9,132 nt of DNA from an uncultured Slackia sp. (lineage in GTDB: Bacteria; Actinomycetota; Coriobacteriia; Coriobacteriales; Eggerthellaceae). Under the pieces are notes generated by a model. That model saw only the letters and a list, made by a program, of their open reading frames with translations, was not told the DNA's origin and searched no databases. The translations under genes were made by a program, and so were the position numbers. The DNA lies in NCBI GenBank assembly GCA_900553655.1, contig USEQ01000029.1, forward strand, positions 1-9,132. Reading direction: 5' to 3'. Positions 1 to 5,847 of this stretch are shown here, in pieces (position 1 is the stretch's first letter; each line of letters begins with the position of its first letter).

Positions 1-61
1 TGCAAAGGCAAGCTGGTCTAAAGGCAGGCACGCGTCCGCCGCGCAGGATCTTAGCATGTCA

Positions 62-93
62 TGCGGGCTCTGGTATAACTGCACGAGCCCGCA
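62..93. repeat. Short inverted repeat, 9-bp arms
   Basis: TGCGGGCTC at 62-70 is the exact reverse complement of GAGCCCGCA at 85-93, with a 14-nt loop. It lies just beyond the long hairpin that follows the stress-protein gene on the minus strand. Neither side has a run of T residues, so it is not a good intrinsic terminator by itself. It may be a secondary structure at the end of the transcript. The first 61 bases hold no gene I can support: the reading frames there are short and match nothing I recognise. Confidence 0.35.
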
Positions 94-101
94 ATCAAAA
101 G

Positions 102-171
102 CCCCCTCAGGTTGAACCGATTCCCGTTTCCGCGGATTGGAAACGGGAATCGGTTCGTCAACCTGAGGGGG
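102..171 (-). terminator. Very long hairpin, probable terminator of the usp transcript
   Basis: Bases 102-131 pair perfectly with 139-171 apart from a 3-nt bulge (GTC, about 156-158), giving a 30-bp stem closed by a 7-nt loop (GCGGATT). It starts 18 bases after the usp stop codon on the minus strand, and on that strand the stem is followed by CTTTTGATTG, a short T run. Position and tail fit an intrinsic terminator. The arm is far longer than usual for one (typically under about 15 bp), so an inserted palindromic repeat acting as a terminator is an alternative. The outer arm on the plus strand ends in a run of nine G (167-175). Confidence 0.6.
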
Positions 172-189
172 GGGGCGCTCATCTTCAGG

Positions 190-1044
190 CTACACGCGCG
201 GAACGATAACCGTGGGAACGACAAGATTGAGCAGCACGCTGTGCGTGACAGAGCCGAACACAGCGCGTCCCAAAGCCTTGCGCGAATGGGTGCCCATGAC
301 AAGCATCCCGTTCTCCTTCGCGCTATCGATCAGCACGCGAGAAGGAAACGGTCCTTCGACAGCTTTGCCGGAAACCTCAAGCCCACCATGTTGCGCGGCG
401 ATTCTCTCGACATGCTCGTCAAGCACGCGCTGATACTGCTCCCCGATCGGAGACAGACCGCCTCCCATCATCTCGGCGGGGCGAGATATCCACGCCGGCA
501 GCCCCCAGGCAGTCACCAGACGAAGCGGCCACCTCAAAGCCACCGCCTCTCCGATGCCGAAACGAAGCGCCTCTTCGCCGAATCCCTCCGGATCGAACCC
601 CACAAGAACGCCATGCTTTTCCTCGTCGAAGTGCCAATCGGCAGGAACGATGACCGTAGGAACGTCAAGGCAAACCGAAACACGCAGGCCCTTCGCCCCG
701 CCGATTGTCTCGCCCACCGTCGCCCCGTGATGCGACCCCAAGACAACCAGGTCATGCCCTTGCGCCTGCTCCACAAGGGCGTCTACCACCGCACCCTTCG
801 CAACAATCGACTCCGCCGAAACGGACGGATGATTCTGAGCCACATAGTCCTTCGCCTCGGAAAGAAGCTGCTGGGCGAAAACCTCCACATCGGCTTCGAG
901 TAGACCGGCTCCGCGCAAAAGCCGCGGGTCGGAAACGGTAACCAACGTCAAGCTCGACCCGTCGCGCTCCGCTCTGCGCGCCGCCCACTCGAGAGCGCGC
1001 TCGCCACGCGGACTGCCGTCAATACCAACTAGAATGCGTGCCAT
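190..1044 (-). CDS. Universal stress protein, tandem UspA domains
   Basis: This encodes a 284-residue cytoplasmic protein with two UspA folds in tandem. Domain 1 covers about residues 1-134 (opening ARILVGIDGS, closing VPTVIVP). Domain 2 covers about 145-282 (opening GVLVGFDPEG, closing VVPTVIVP). The family's ATP-binding signature is G-x2-G-x9-G-S/T. In domain 2 it appears as G251-TH-S254-x9-G264-S265. In domain 1 it is degenerate (G103-SHH-G107, no clear GS pair), so only domain 2 is likely to bind nucleotide. The family acts in stress survival and energy limitation; the specific role here is unknown. I chose ATG 1044 because it opens the first beta strand and has GAAGGGA upstream; the open frame reaches back to 1212, but that part reads as non-coding. 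The gap of 113 bp to the upstream small gene holds a tandem repeat and no clear promoter, so it may be co-transcribed with pit. Confidence 0.92.
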   Translation of the reverse strand: MARILVGIDGSPRGERALEWAARRAERDGSSLTLVTVSDPRLLRGAGLLEADVEVFAQQLLSEAKDYVAQNHPSVSAESIVAKGAVVDALVEQAQGHDLVVLGSHHGATVGETIGGAKGLRVSVCLDVPTVIVPADWHFDEEKHGVLVGFDPEGFGEEALRFGIGEAVALRWPLRLVTAWGLPAWISRPAEMMGGGLSPIGEQYQRVLDEHVERIAAQHGGLEVSGKAVEGPFPSRVLIDSAKENGMLVMGTHSRKALGRAVFGSVTHSVLLNLVVPTVIVPRV

Positions 1045-1084
1045 GGATATTGAACTTCCCTTCTGTTTCACGCGATTTCGGTGC

Positions 1085-1164
1085 ATGGTGCGTTCGATAC
1101 TCGATGCATTTGGCGATCGATGCGTTTGGCGCATGATGCACCTGACGCTCGGTGCGCCTAGTGG
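1085..1164. repeat. Degenerate tandem repeat, 16-nt period, five units
   Basis: Two adjacent 16-nt units, 1101-1116 (TCGATGCATTTGGCGA) and 1117-1132 (TCGATGCGTTTGGCGC), match at 14 of 16 positions. Flanking 16-nt blocks continue in register: 1085-1100 (9/16 to the second unit), 1133-1148 (10/16 to the first) and 1149-1164 (10/16 to the second). A hexamer GRTGCR recurs at 1087, 1103, 1119, 1135 and 1151, exactly 16 nt apart. The array fills most of the gap between the small membrane gene and usp and runs into the last codons of the former. The period is not a multiple of three, so it is not a peptide repeat. It could be a set of protein-binding sites or a decaying minisatellite. Confidence 0.6.
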
Positions 1165-1388
1165 AAAATCGGAATCATAAGCCAAAGAGCAAACAGGACG
1201 ATAAAGACACAACCCGCAAAGCAGACGACCGACCCTATGCGGTGCAGAAGATGGGCGTTGCCCTCGGCATCAACCTCGCCAGCGACCCAAAGACGCAATC
1301 CCGATGCGTACAACCCCCCGATGGTGGACGCGATAATCACCGCCGTTGCGAGCACGGTGATGAAATTGGCTATCTCATGTGCAATCAT
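1158..1388 (-). CDS. Small two-helix membrane protein of unknown function, coupled to pit
   Basis: This is a 76-residue protein that I do not assign to a named family. It has two hydrophobic stretches, about residues 8-30 and 50-74, separated by a charged loop (AGEVDAEGNAHLLHR). It therefore looks like a helical hairpin in the cytoplasmic membrane. The start at ATG 1388 is well supported: AGGAGGG lies 6 nt upstream, and that Shine-Dalgarno overlaps the pit stop codon (TAG within TAGGAGGG). Only 11 bases separate the two genes, so translational coupling and a role linked to the phosphate carrier are likely but inferred. Cys56 and Cys60 sit in the second helix. The function is unknown; an accessory or regulatory subunit of the transporter is one possibility. 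Confidence 0.75.
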   Translation of the reverse strand: MIAHEIANFITVLATAVIIASTIGGLYASGLRLWVAGEVDAEGNAHLLHRIGSVVCFAGCVFIVLFALWLMIPIFH

Positions 1389-1399
1389 GGCTGTCCCTC

Positions 1400-2557
1400 C
1401 TACGCGACTGCGTGAGACGAATTCGAAGTCGCGTTAATCTTGACTTCGGCACGATCGTTCACGTTTGCAGAATTCACCGGATTGCGCTTCGACAGGCGGA
1501 AGATGACAAACGCAACGATGACCGCGATAATCGCCACTGCAATCGTTCCGCCAAGACCCGTTTTCGCGATAGCGCAGGCCACGGCGCCGACGAGGCCTGC
1601 CGCTGGAAACGTCACAAGCCATGCGATGAGCATGCGCCCGGCAACGCTCCAGTTCACCGATCCGCCCTTTTTGCCAAGACCCGTGCCGATGATGGAGCCG
1701 GAGCATACCTGCGTCGTGGAAAGAGCGAAGCCCAGATGAGACGAGGCGAGGATGGTCGTCGCAGAAGCGGCTTCGGCAGCGAATCCTTGCGGCGTGTTGA
1801 TTTCGGTCAGACCCTTGCCCAACGTGCGGATGACACGCCAGCCGCCCATGTAGGTACCGAGGGCGATGGCCAGGCCGCAGACAGCGACGACCCAGAGCTG
1901 AGGACCGGTGCCGGAAGCCTGAGCCCCCACGGCAATAAGCGTCAGGGTGATAATGCCCATGGTCTTTTGTGCATCGTTCGTACCGTGGGAAAGAGCAACC
2001 AGGCACGCCGTAACCGTCTGTCCGTGCCTGAACCCCGACTCTACTTGTTTTTCATCGAGCTTTCTTACGATGGCGAATATCACTTTTATCGCCATAAATG
2101 CCGCCAAACCTGCAACAACGGGAGAAATAAGCGCAGGAACGAGCACTTTCGCAACCACTGCTCCGAAATTGACGCCTTCTACGCCGGCGCCAACGATAAC
2201 GGCGCCCACGAGGCCGCCGAACAGGGCATGCGAAGAACTAGAAGGCAAGCCGACAAGCCAGGTGAGAAGATTCCAGACGATGGCGCCTACAAGACCGGCG
2301 AATATGAATTCTGGGCCTATAAATACCTGCTGCTCGTTAATGATGCCTCCCGAGATGGTCTTTGCAACCTCGGTAGAAAGAAACGCGCCAATCAGATTGA
2401 GCGTGCCAGCGGCGATGACCGCCGTCTTCGGCTTCAGCGCGCCCGTGGCAATAGAGGTTGCCATGGCGTTCGCCGTGTCATGAAATCCGTTCGTGAAATC
2501 GAAAATCAGCGCCGTTGCGATGACCAGAATCACGACGACCAGTGTTGCGATGTCCAT
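1400..2557 (-). CDS. pit: PiT-family inorganic phosphate transporter
   Basis: This 385-residue integral membrane protein belongs to the PiT/PHO4 family, which imports phosphate (often as a neutral metal-phosphate) with protons or sodium. The two inverted family repeats are visible: FDFTNGFHDTANAMATS at residues 19-35 in the first half and SHGTNDAQKTMGI at 190-202 in the second. Supporting motifs are GLPSSSSHAL (103-112) and STTQVCSGSIIGTG (280-293). About ten hydrophobic segments span the protein, and the last ~30 residues are a polar cytoplasmic tail. ATG 2557 is the start because it directly precedes the first membrane helix and has AAGGGGGA upstream. The open frame extends to 2659, but that N-terminus is unlike the family. 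It has its own candidate promoter about 140 bp upstream. No DUF47/PhoU-like partner gene is present; the small membrane gene follows instead. Confidence 0.95.
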   Translation of the reverse strand: MDIATLVVVILVIATALIFDFTNGFHDTANAMATSIATGALKPKTAVIAAGTLNLIGAFLSTEVAKTISGGIINEQQVFIGPEFIFAGLVGAIVWNLLTWLVGLPSSSSHALFGGLVGAVIVGAGVEGVNFGAVVAKVLVPALISPVVAGLAAFMAIKVIFAIVRKLDEKQVESGFRHGQTVTACLVALSHGTNDAQKTMGIITLTLIAVGAQASGTGPQLWVVAVCGLAIALGTYMGGWRVIRTLGKGLTEINTPQGFAAEAASATTILASSHLGFALSTTQVCSGSIIGTGLGKKGGSVNWSVAGRMLIAWLVTFPAAGLVGAVACAIAKTGLGGTIAVAIIAVIVAFVIFRLSKRNPVNSANVNDRAEVKINATSNSSHAVA

Positions 2558-2597
2558 GGATTTTCTTAATCCCCCTTCGATTGAGCCCTTGACGAAG

Positions 2598-2626
2598 CGG
2601 CCGACCGAGGACCGACAGGTCGGCCG
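2598..2626 (-). other. Stem-loop in the pit leader
   Basis: CGGCCGACC (2598-2606) pairs perfectly with GGTCGGCCG (2618-2626) around an 11-nt loop, about 40 nt before the pit start codon. No T run follows it on the minus strand, so it is not a terminator. The loop contains a further GGTC that could form an alternative pairing with the stem. It could stabilise the transcript, or be a protein-binding palindrome in DNA; nothing visible decides between these. Confidence 0.45.
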
Positions 2627-2692
2627 AAAACAGTCGCGTTGCCAAACGCTGTGAAACATACGAATTCAGGTTTGCAGAACACGAAAAATAAG

Positions 2693-2721
2693 GTTATGCC
2701 TTTTTTGACATGAGGTGTTAA
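2693..2721 (-). promoter_or_regulatory. Candidate promoter of pit
   Basis: On the minus strand TTAACA (2716-2721, one mismatch to TTGACA) and CATAAC (2693-2698, four of six to TATAAT) are separated by exactly 17 bp. Transcription would start near 2686, giving a leader of about 130 nt. It lies between the brnQ terminator and pit, where a separate promoter is expected. The match is moderate and untested. Confidence 0.45.
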
Positions 2722-2814
2722 AGCTTCTGCAAAATCGAAGTAAAGTTCGGCTGGAGGGGGTTTACCTTGCAGGAATGGCCGTTCACCGAATATCGTCTTG
2801 CCTGGAAAATAGAA

Positions 2815-2863
2815 CGCCCCCTTTTCTTCCCATTGTCATAGAACATGAGGAGAAAAGGGGGCG
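2815..2863 (-). terminator. Intrinsic terminator downstream of brnQ
   Basis: CGCCCCCTTTTCT (2815-2827) and AGAAAAGGGGGCG (2851-2863) form a perfect 13-bp stem, extended by about two further pairs including one G-T, around a loop of about 20 nt. On the minus strand the stem is followed by TTCTATTTTCC, a T-rich tail. It lies 75 bp after the brnQ stop codon and before the pit promoter, so it separates the two transcription units. Confidence 0.75.
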
Positions 2864-2938
2864 AGAAAAGCAAAGACGCAAGTTCACGCAGGTCGCTGCA
2901 TCGCAGCTCTGAAAACGAGCCCGCGCCGTGATTTTGCG

Positions 2939-4285
2939 CTACTCAGCCTTCGCCTCGGCCGGCTTGCGCTGCCGCAGCACCGAATGCACCACGCCGGCAA
3001 TGGCGGCAACGAGAGCCACCGTCAGCCAGCCTAAGCCCAGGTCGGCACCGGGAAGCGCGTCAAGGAAAACCCACGCATCAGGGGCGAAAGCGTCACGCAG
3101 AGCCACGATGACGCTTGCCGCCGCCGTGGCGAACACCGTCCAGGGCCAAATGCGCGGATACTTGTCGCAGACACCGTGAAAGAGACCGAACGCCATAAGC
3201 ACGATGGCAGGCGGATACAAGGCTCCAAGCAACGGACCAGAAAATGCCAGGATTGCATCAAGACCGAGCAGTGAGACGCCGCAGCTGAAAACGGCGAAGA
3301 TTGCCGCCCACGCCGGCAGCGGAACACGCGGACACACTTCAGAGAAATACTCGGCGCAGCAGGAAATAAGACCCGTGCATACATTGAGGCAGGCCAGAAG
3401 GAAAATAGCCGCAACGATGACGGAGCCGGCCTCCCCGAAATGCAACGCAGCCGAAGCAGCAAGAATCTCGGCGCCGTTGGCCGCTCCAGGCATGGAAGGC
3501 GCCATGGCAACACCCACGAACGCCAACCCGCAATAAACCAGCGTCATCAGAATGCCTGCAATGACGCCGGCCGCCGAAATGGAGCCGGCAACCTTGCCCG
3601 ACTCCGTCACGCCTTGAGCCCTTACATTGGTGGCTACGACGATACCGAAGCACAAGGCCGCAAGGAGGTCCATGGTCTGATAACCTACAAGGAAGCCTCC
3701 CGACACGGCGTTTTCATCATACGGAGCCACTGGCGCAGGAGTGTTTTCCAACCCCCCGAATAACGCTGCACCGACAACGAGCGCAATCAAAACGATAAGC
3801 GCAGGGGCGCAGAACCTGCCGAGAATGCGAGAAAGCATGCCGGGACGAATCGCCAAGGCGAAAGCCACGGCGAAAAAAACGACCGAGAACAACGTCACCA
3901 CGACAAGAGAGTCCCCGCCTTGCGGAATAAGCGGCTTGACCATCTCGTACGCCGTCGAAGACGTGCGGGGAATGGCCAAAAACGGGCCGATGGTCAAGTA
4001 CACCAAGGCGATGAAGACCGAGGCGAACACAGGATGGACGCGGCCTGCGAGCTGGCGGATATCGCCCACCAGCGCCACGGCAATGATGCCGAGCACCGGA
4101 AGGCCGATTCCCGCGATAAGAAAGCCGACCATGCCGAAAACGGCGTCGGTTCCCGCTTGAAGGCCGAGAAGCGGAGGCAGGATGAGGTTGCCCGCCCCGA
4201 AGAACATGGAAAAGAGCATTCCGCCGAGCATGAGCAGCTGAGCACGGCTCAGCCCCGTCGACCGGCGGCTGTTGGATTCTTGCAC
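2939..4285 (-). CDS. brnQ: Branched-chain amino acid:cation symporter, BrnQ/LIVCS family
   Basis: This 448-residue membrane protein would import leucine, isoleucine and valine with sodium ions or protons. About twelve hydrophobic segments are visible (roughly 16-40, 48-72, 83-105, 127-148, 155-178, 195-222, 236-262, 285-310, 325-345, 346-370, 380-398, 418-438). Family signatures are FFGAGNLILPP (28-38), GPFLAIPRTSSTAYE (100-114), GYQTMDLLAALCFGI (201-215) and the NVCTGLISCCAEYF region (301-314). Length is normal for the family. The start is GTG 4285, with GGGAGGG four to five bases upstream; no earlier start is plausible. It follows niaR by 126 bp and ends before a clear terminator. A weak promoter and a palindrome lie in that gap, so it may be transcribed alone, though I see no strong terminator after niaR. 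Confidence 0.95.
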   Translation of the reverse strand: MQESNSRRSTGLSRAQLLMLGGMLFSMFFGAGNLILPPLLGLQAGTDAVFGMVGFLIAGIGLPVLGIIAVALVGDIRQLAGRVHPVFASVFIALVYLTIGPFLAIPRTSSTAYEMVKPLIPQGGDSLVVVTLFSVVFFAVAFALAIRPGMLSRILGRFCAPALIVLIALVVGAALFGGLENTPAPVAPYDENAVSGGFLVGYQTMDLLAALCFGIVVATNVRAQGVTESGKVAGSISAAGVIAGILMTLVYCGLAFVGVAMAPSMPGAANGAEILAASAALHFGEAGSVIVAAIFLLACLNVCTGLISCCAEYFSEVCPRVPLPAWAAIFAVFSCGVSLLGLDAILAFSGPLLGALYPPAIVLMAFGLFHGVCDKYPRIWPWTVFATAAASVIVALRDAFAPDAWVFLDALPGADLGLGWLTVALVAAIAGVVHSVLRQRKPAEAKAE

Positions 4286-4308
4286 GATCCCTCCCTTATA
4301 TGTACGAT

Positions 4309-4321
4309 GCGGCTAAGCCGC
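4309..4321. promoter_or_regulatory. Palindrome upstream of brnQ, possible operator
   Basis: GCGGCTAAGCCGC is a perfect inverted repeat (6-bp arms around one base) lying between the candidate -10 element and the brnQ ribosome binding site. Its place fits a repressor site or a small leader hairpin. No cognate regulator is evident in the window. Confidence 0.3.
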
Positions 4322-4338
4322 GGACAAAACAACGCGCT

Positions 4339-4367
4339 ATTCTAACACGCTCGTCCAGAGGGGCCGT
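4339..4367 (-). promoter_or_regulatory. Weak candidate promoter of brnQ
   Basis: On the minus strand TAGAAT (4339-4344) is a good -10 match (five of six to TATAAT). The -35 position at 17-bp spacing (4362-4367) reads ACGGCC, which is poor, so a promoter here would need an activator or different spacing. The call rests almost wholly on the -10 element. Confidence 0.3.
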
Positions 4368-4411
4368 AAAAAGACCGGTGCGAATAAGAAGCGGGCCAAT
4401 CGGCTCGATTC

Positions 4412-4960
4412 CTATATGCTTCCCACCTCGTAAGGCAGCATCTCCGCAAGAAACCCCTTTTCGCCCAGAACCTTCTCTATTTCGTCAAGAACAGAAGCGG
4501 CGTCCGGTCCGTAAGCGGCAATATGATGAAAGTGATACCCCGACGTCACGGCGCACAGAGGCGAAGACTTTCCCGAACGAATATCGTCCATGAAACGGGC
4601 CACATCGCGCCGGCTCCTGACATCGAGCGCCGCCGTAAGCTTTCCGTACGCGCGATGGTTCACCGCGACGTCGAGCAGCGCGCCGCCCAAGTCGACAACC
4701 GCAAGCATCTCCTCTTCCGCCTGCTCGGGCGTATGACGCACCTTCACCAGGCGCACTACCCCTCCGTCGAAAGACGACAGCAGCGAATAGCCCGACCGCG
4801 TTGCCGTTATATCGATACCTTGCCCTCGAAGCAGCGCTATATCCTGCACGACGACCTGGCGGCTCACGCCGGACATGCGCGCAAGGTCGGACCCCGTCAA
4901 GGGACCGCGCGCCTCCCGCAGAGACTTCAAGAGAAACGCCCTGCGTTCTTCGCCCTTCAT
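4412..4960 (-). CDS. niaR: NiaR-type (YrxA) transcriptional repressor of NAD synthesis
   Basis: This 182-residue regulator has an N-terminal HTH_11 domain (about residues 6-60; helix-turn-helix LTGSDLARMSGVSRQVVVQDI at 21-41, followed by a wing around GIDITATRSGYSL) and a C-terminal 3H domain (about 75-172). The ligand and metal residues typical of the 3H domain are present as H76, E84, H143 and H145, with H102 in NHRAYG also conserved. Spacing agrees with the metal site I recall from the Thermotoga NiaR structure. NiaR binds nicotinic acid and represses NAD synthesis and niacin uptake genes. ATG 4960 overlaps the nadC stop codon (ATGA), and GAGAGGG lies upstream inside nadC, so it is the last gene of the nad operon and probably regulates its own synthesis. 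The likely target is the repeat-containing promoter before nadA. Confidence 0.92.
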   Translation of the reverse strand: MKGEERRAFLLKSLREARGPLTGSDLARMSGVSRQVVVQDIALLRGQGIDITATRSGYSLLSSFDGGVVRLVKVRHTPEQAEEEMLAVVDLGGALLDVAVNHRAYGKLTAALDVRSRRDVARFMDDIRSGKSSPLCAVTSGYHFHHIAAYGPDAASVLDEIEKVLGEKGFLAEMLPYEVGSI

Positions 4961-5835
4961 CGCAGCCCTCTCTCGTCCGAAGCGCCATCGACCGTCAGGT
5001 TCTTCAAGCTCAAATCGAGAATGCCGGCGGAATGAGTCAAAGCCCCGCACGAAACGAAATCGACACCCAGGTCGGCTATAGACACGACATTCTCCAAGGT
5101 GATGTTGCCCGAGCATTCGGTCTGGGCACGGCCGCCGATGAGCGCAACGGCTGCAGCCATCGTCTCGCGGTCCATGTTGTCGAGCATGATGATGTCGGCA
5201 CCGGCATCGAGCGCCTCTTGCACCTGCTCGAGCGTTTCCGTCTCCACCTCTATCTTGCGGACGAACGGCGCTCTCGCGCGAGCGCAGGCCACCGCCTTCG
5301 CGATTCCCCCCGCTGCCGCGATGTGGTTGTCCTTGAGCATGACCCCGTCGGTCAGGTTGTAGCGATGGTTGACCGCGCCTCCCAGACGAGCGGCCTCTTT
5401 TTCGAACAGACGCATCCCCGGCGTGGTCTTGCGCGTATCCACCAATGTCGTGGCGCTGCCTTCAAGAAGCTTCGCGGCTTTGTTCGTATACGTCGCTATA
5501 CCGCTCATACGCTGCAGATAGTTGAGCGCCGTGCGCTCGCCCGAAAGAATGGCGCGAACATCTCCGCGCACCACGCCGAGAAGCTGGCCTTCACGGACGG
5601 CATCTCCGTCCGAAACGCGCGCTTCGAAGCGCGCGCAGGGATCGAGAATCTCGAACACACGGGCGAACACGTCCAGACCCGCGATAATGCCATCCTGCTT
5701 GCACAGAAGTTGCGCACGACCGGCACATCCATTCGGCATGACGCAATCCGTGCTGATGTCTCCCGCGTTCATGTCCTCGGCAAGAGCGTACTTGATATGT
5801 TCGTCGATGAGAAAATGCAGCGAAAGCGAGCTCAT
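4957..5835 (-). CDS. nadC: Quinolinate phosphoribosyltransferase (nicotinate-nucleotide pyrophosphorylase)
   Basis: NadC converts quinolinate and PRPP to nicotinate mononucleotide, CO2 and pyrophosphate, the third step of de novo NAD synthesis in the cytoplasm. The 292-residue protein has normal length. Visible motifs are EDMNAGDIST (20-29), ERTALNYLQRMSGIAT (100-115), DTRKTTPGMR (133-142), NHRYNLTDGVMLKDNH (156-171), EVET (196-199), MLDN (217-220), ECSGN (240-244) and GALTHSA (264-270); these supply the basic pocket for quinolinate and PRPP. An in-frame GTG exists at 5853, before the nadB stop. I prefer ATG 5835 because AAGGAGG sits 5 nt before it, and the family begins near this point. It lies 10 bp after nadB and overlaps niaR by 4 bp. 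Confidence 0.97.
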   Translation of the reverse strand: MSSLSLHFLIDEHIKYALAEDMNAGDISTDCVMPNGCAGRAQLLCKQDGIIAGLDVFARVFEILDPCARFEARVSDGDAVREGQLLGVVRGDVRAILSGERTALNYLQRMSGIATYTNKAAKLLEGSATTLVDTRKTTPGMRLFEKEAARLGGAVNHRYNLTDGVMLKDNHIAAAGGIAKAVACARARAPFVRKIEVETETLEQVQEALDAGADIIMLDNMDRETMAAAVALIGGRAQTECSGNITLENVVSIADLGVDFVSCGALTHSAGILDLSLKNLTVDGASDERGLR

Positions 5836-5840
5836 CCATT

Positions 5841-5847
5841 CCTCCTT
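5841..5847 (-). promoter_or_regulatory. Ribosome binding site of nadC, fused to the nadB stop codon
   Basis: AAGGAGG on the minus strand lies 5 nt before ATG 5835 and decides that start over the in-frame GTG at 5853. The first two A residues belong to the nadB stop codon (TAA within TAAGGAGG), so a ribosome finishing nadB would be placed directly over the nadC initiation site. Confidence 0.8.

Larger units (their letters stand above)
2558..2938. other. 381-bp intergenic region between brnQ and pit
   Basis: No gene is supportable here. Reading in the direction of transcription, it holds the brnQ terminator (2815-2863), an AT-richer stretch with a candidate pit promoter (2693-2721) preceded by 11-nt spaced T-rich blocks (2713-2745), and a GC-rich leader hairpin (2598-2626) before the pit ribosome binding site. 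The short plus-strand reading frame at 2715-2912 runs through the terminator stem and resembles no protein. Confidence 0.7.

Noticed and set aside
1..93. tRNA-like look of the left edge (GGTCTAAAGGC, GGTATAAC and a GCGGGCT stem)
   Set aside because: No GGTTCGAATCC-type T arm, no anticodon stem of five pairs and no matching acceptor ends on either strand.
2..115. Possible 3' end of a plus-strand gene running in from the left (frame open to TGA at 113-115)
   Set aside because: Only 37 codons with no recognisable motif, and it runs into the hairpin. The evidence is too thin to call.
112..903. 263-codon plus-strand open frame opposite usp
   Set aside because: It starts inside the terminator stem and runs antisense to a clear tandem Usp gene.
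1085..1164. CRISPR array
   Set aside because: Units are directly adjacent with no unique spacers, and no cas gene is present.
1379..2569. Long plus-strand open frame (about 396 codons) opposite pit
   Set aside because: It is antisense to a clear PiT gene, is rich in Arg, Asp, Gly and His, and matches no family. It is a codon-usage shadow.
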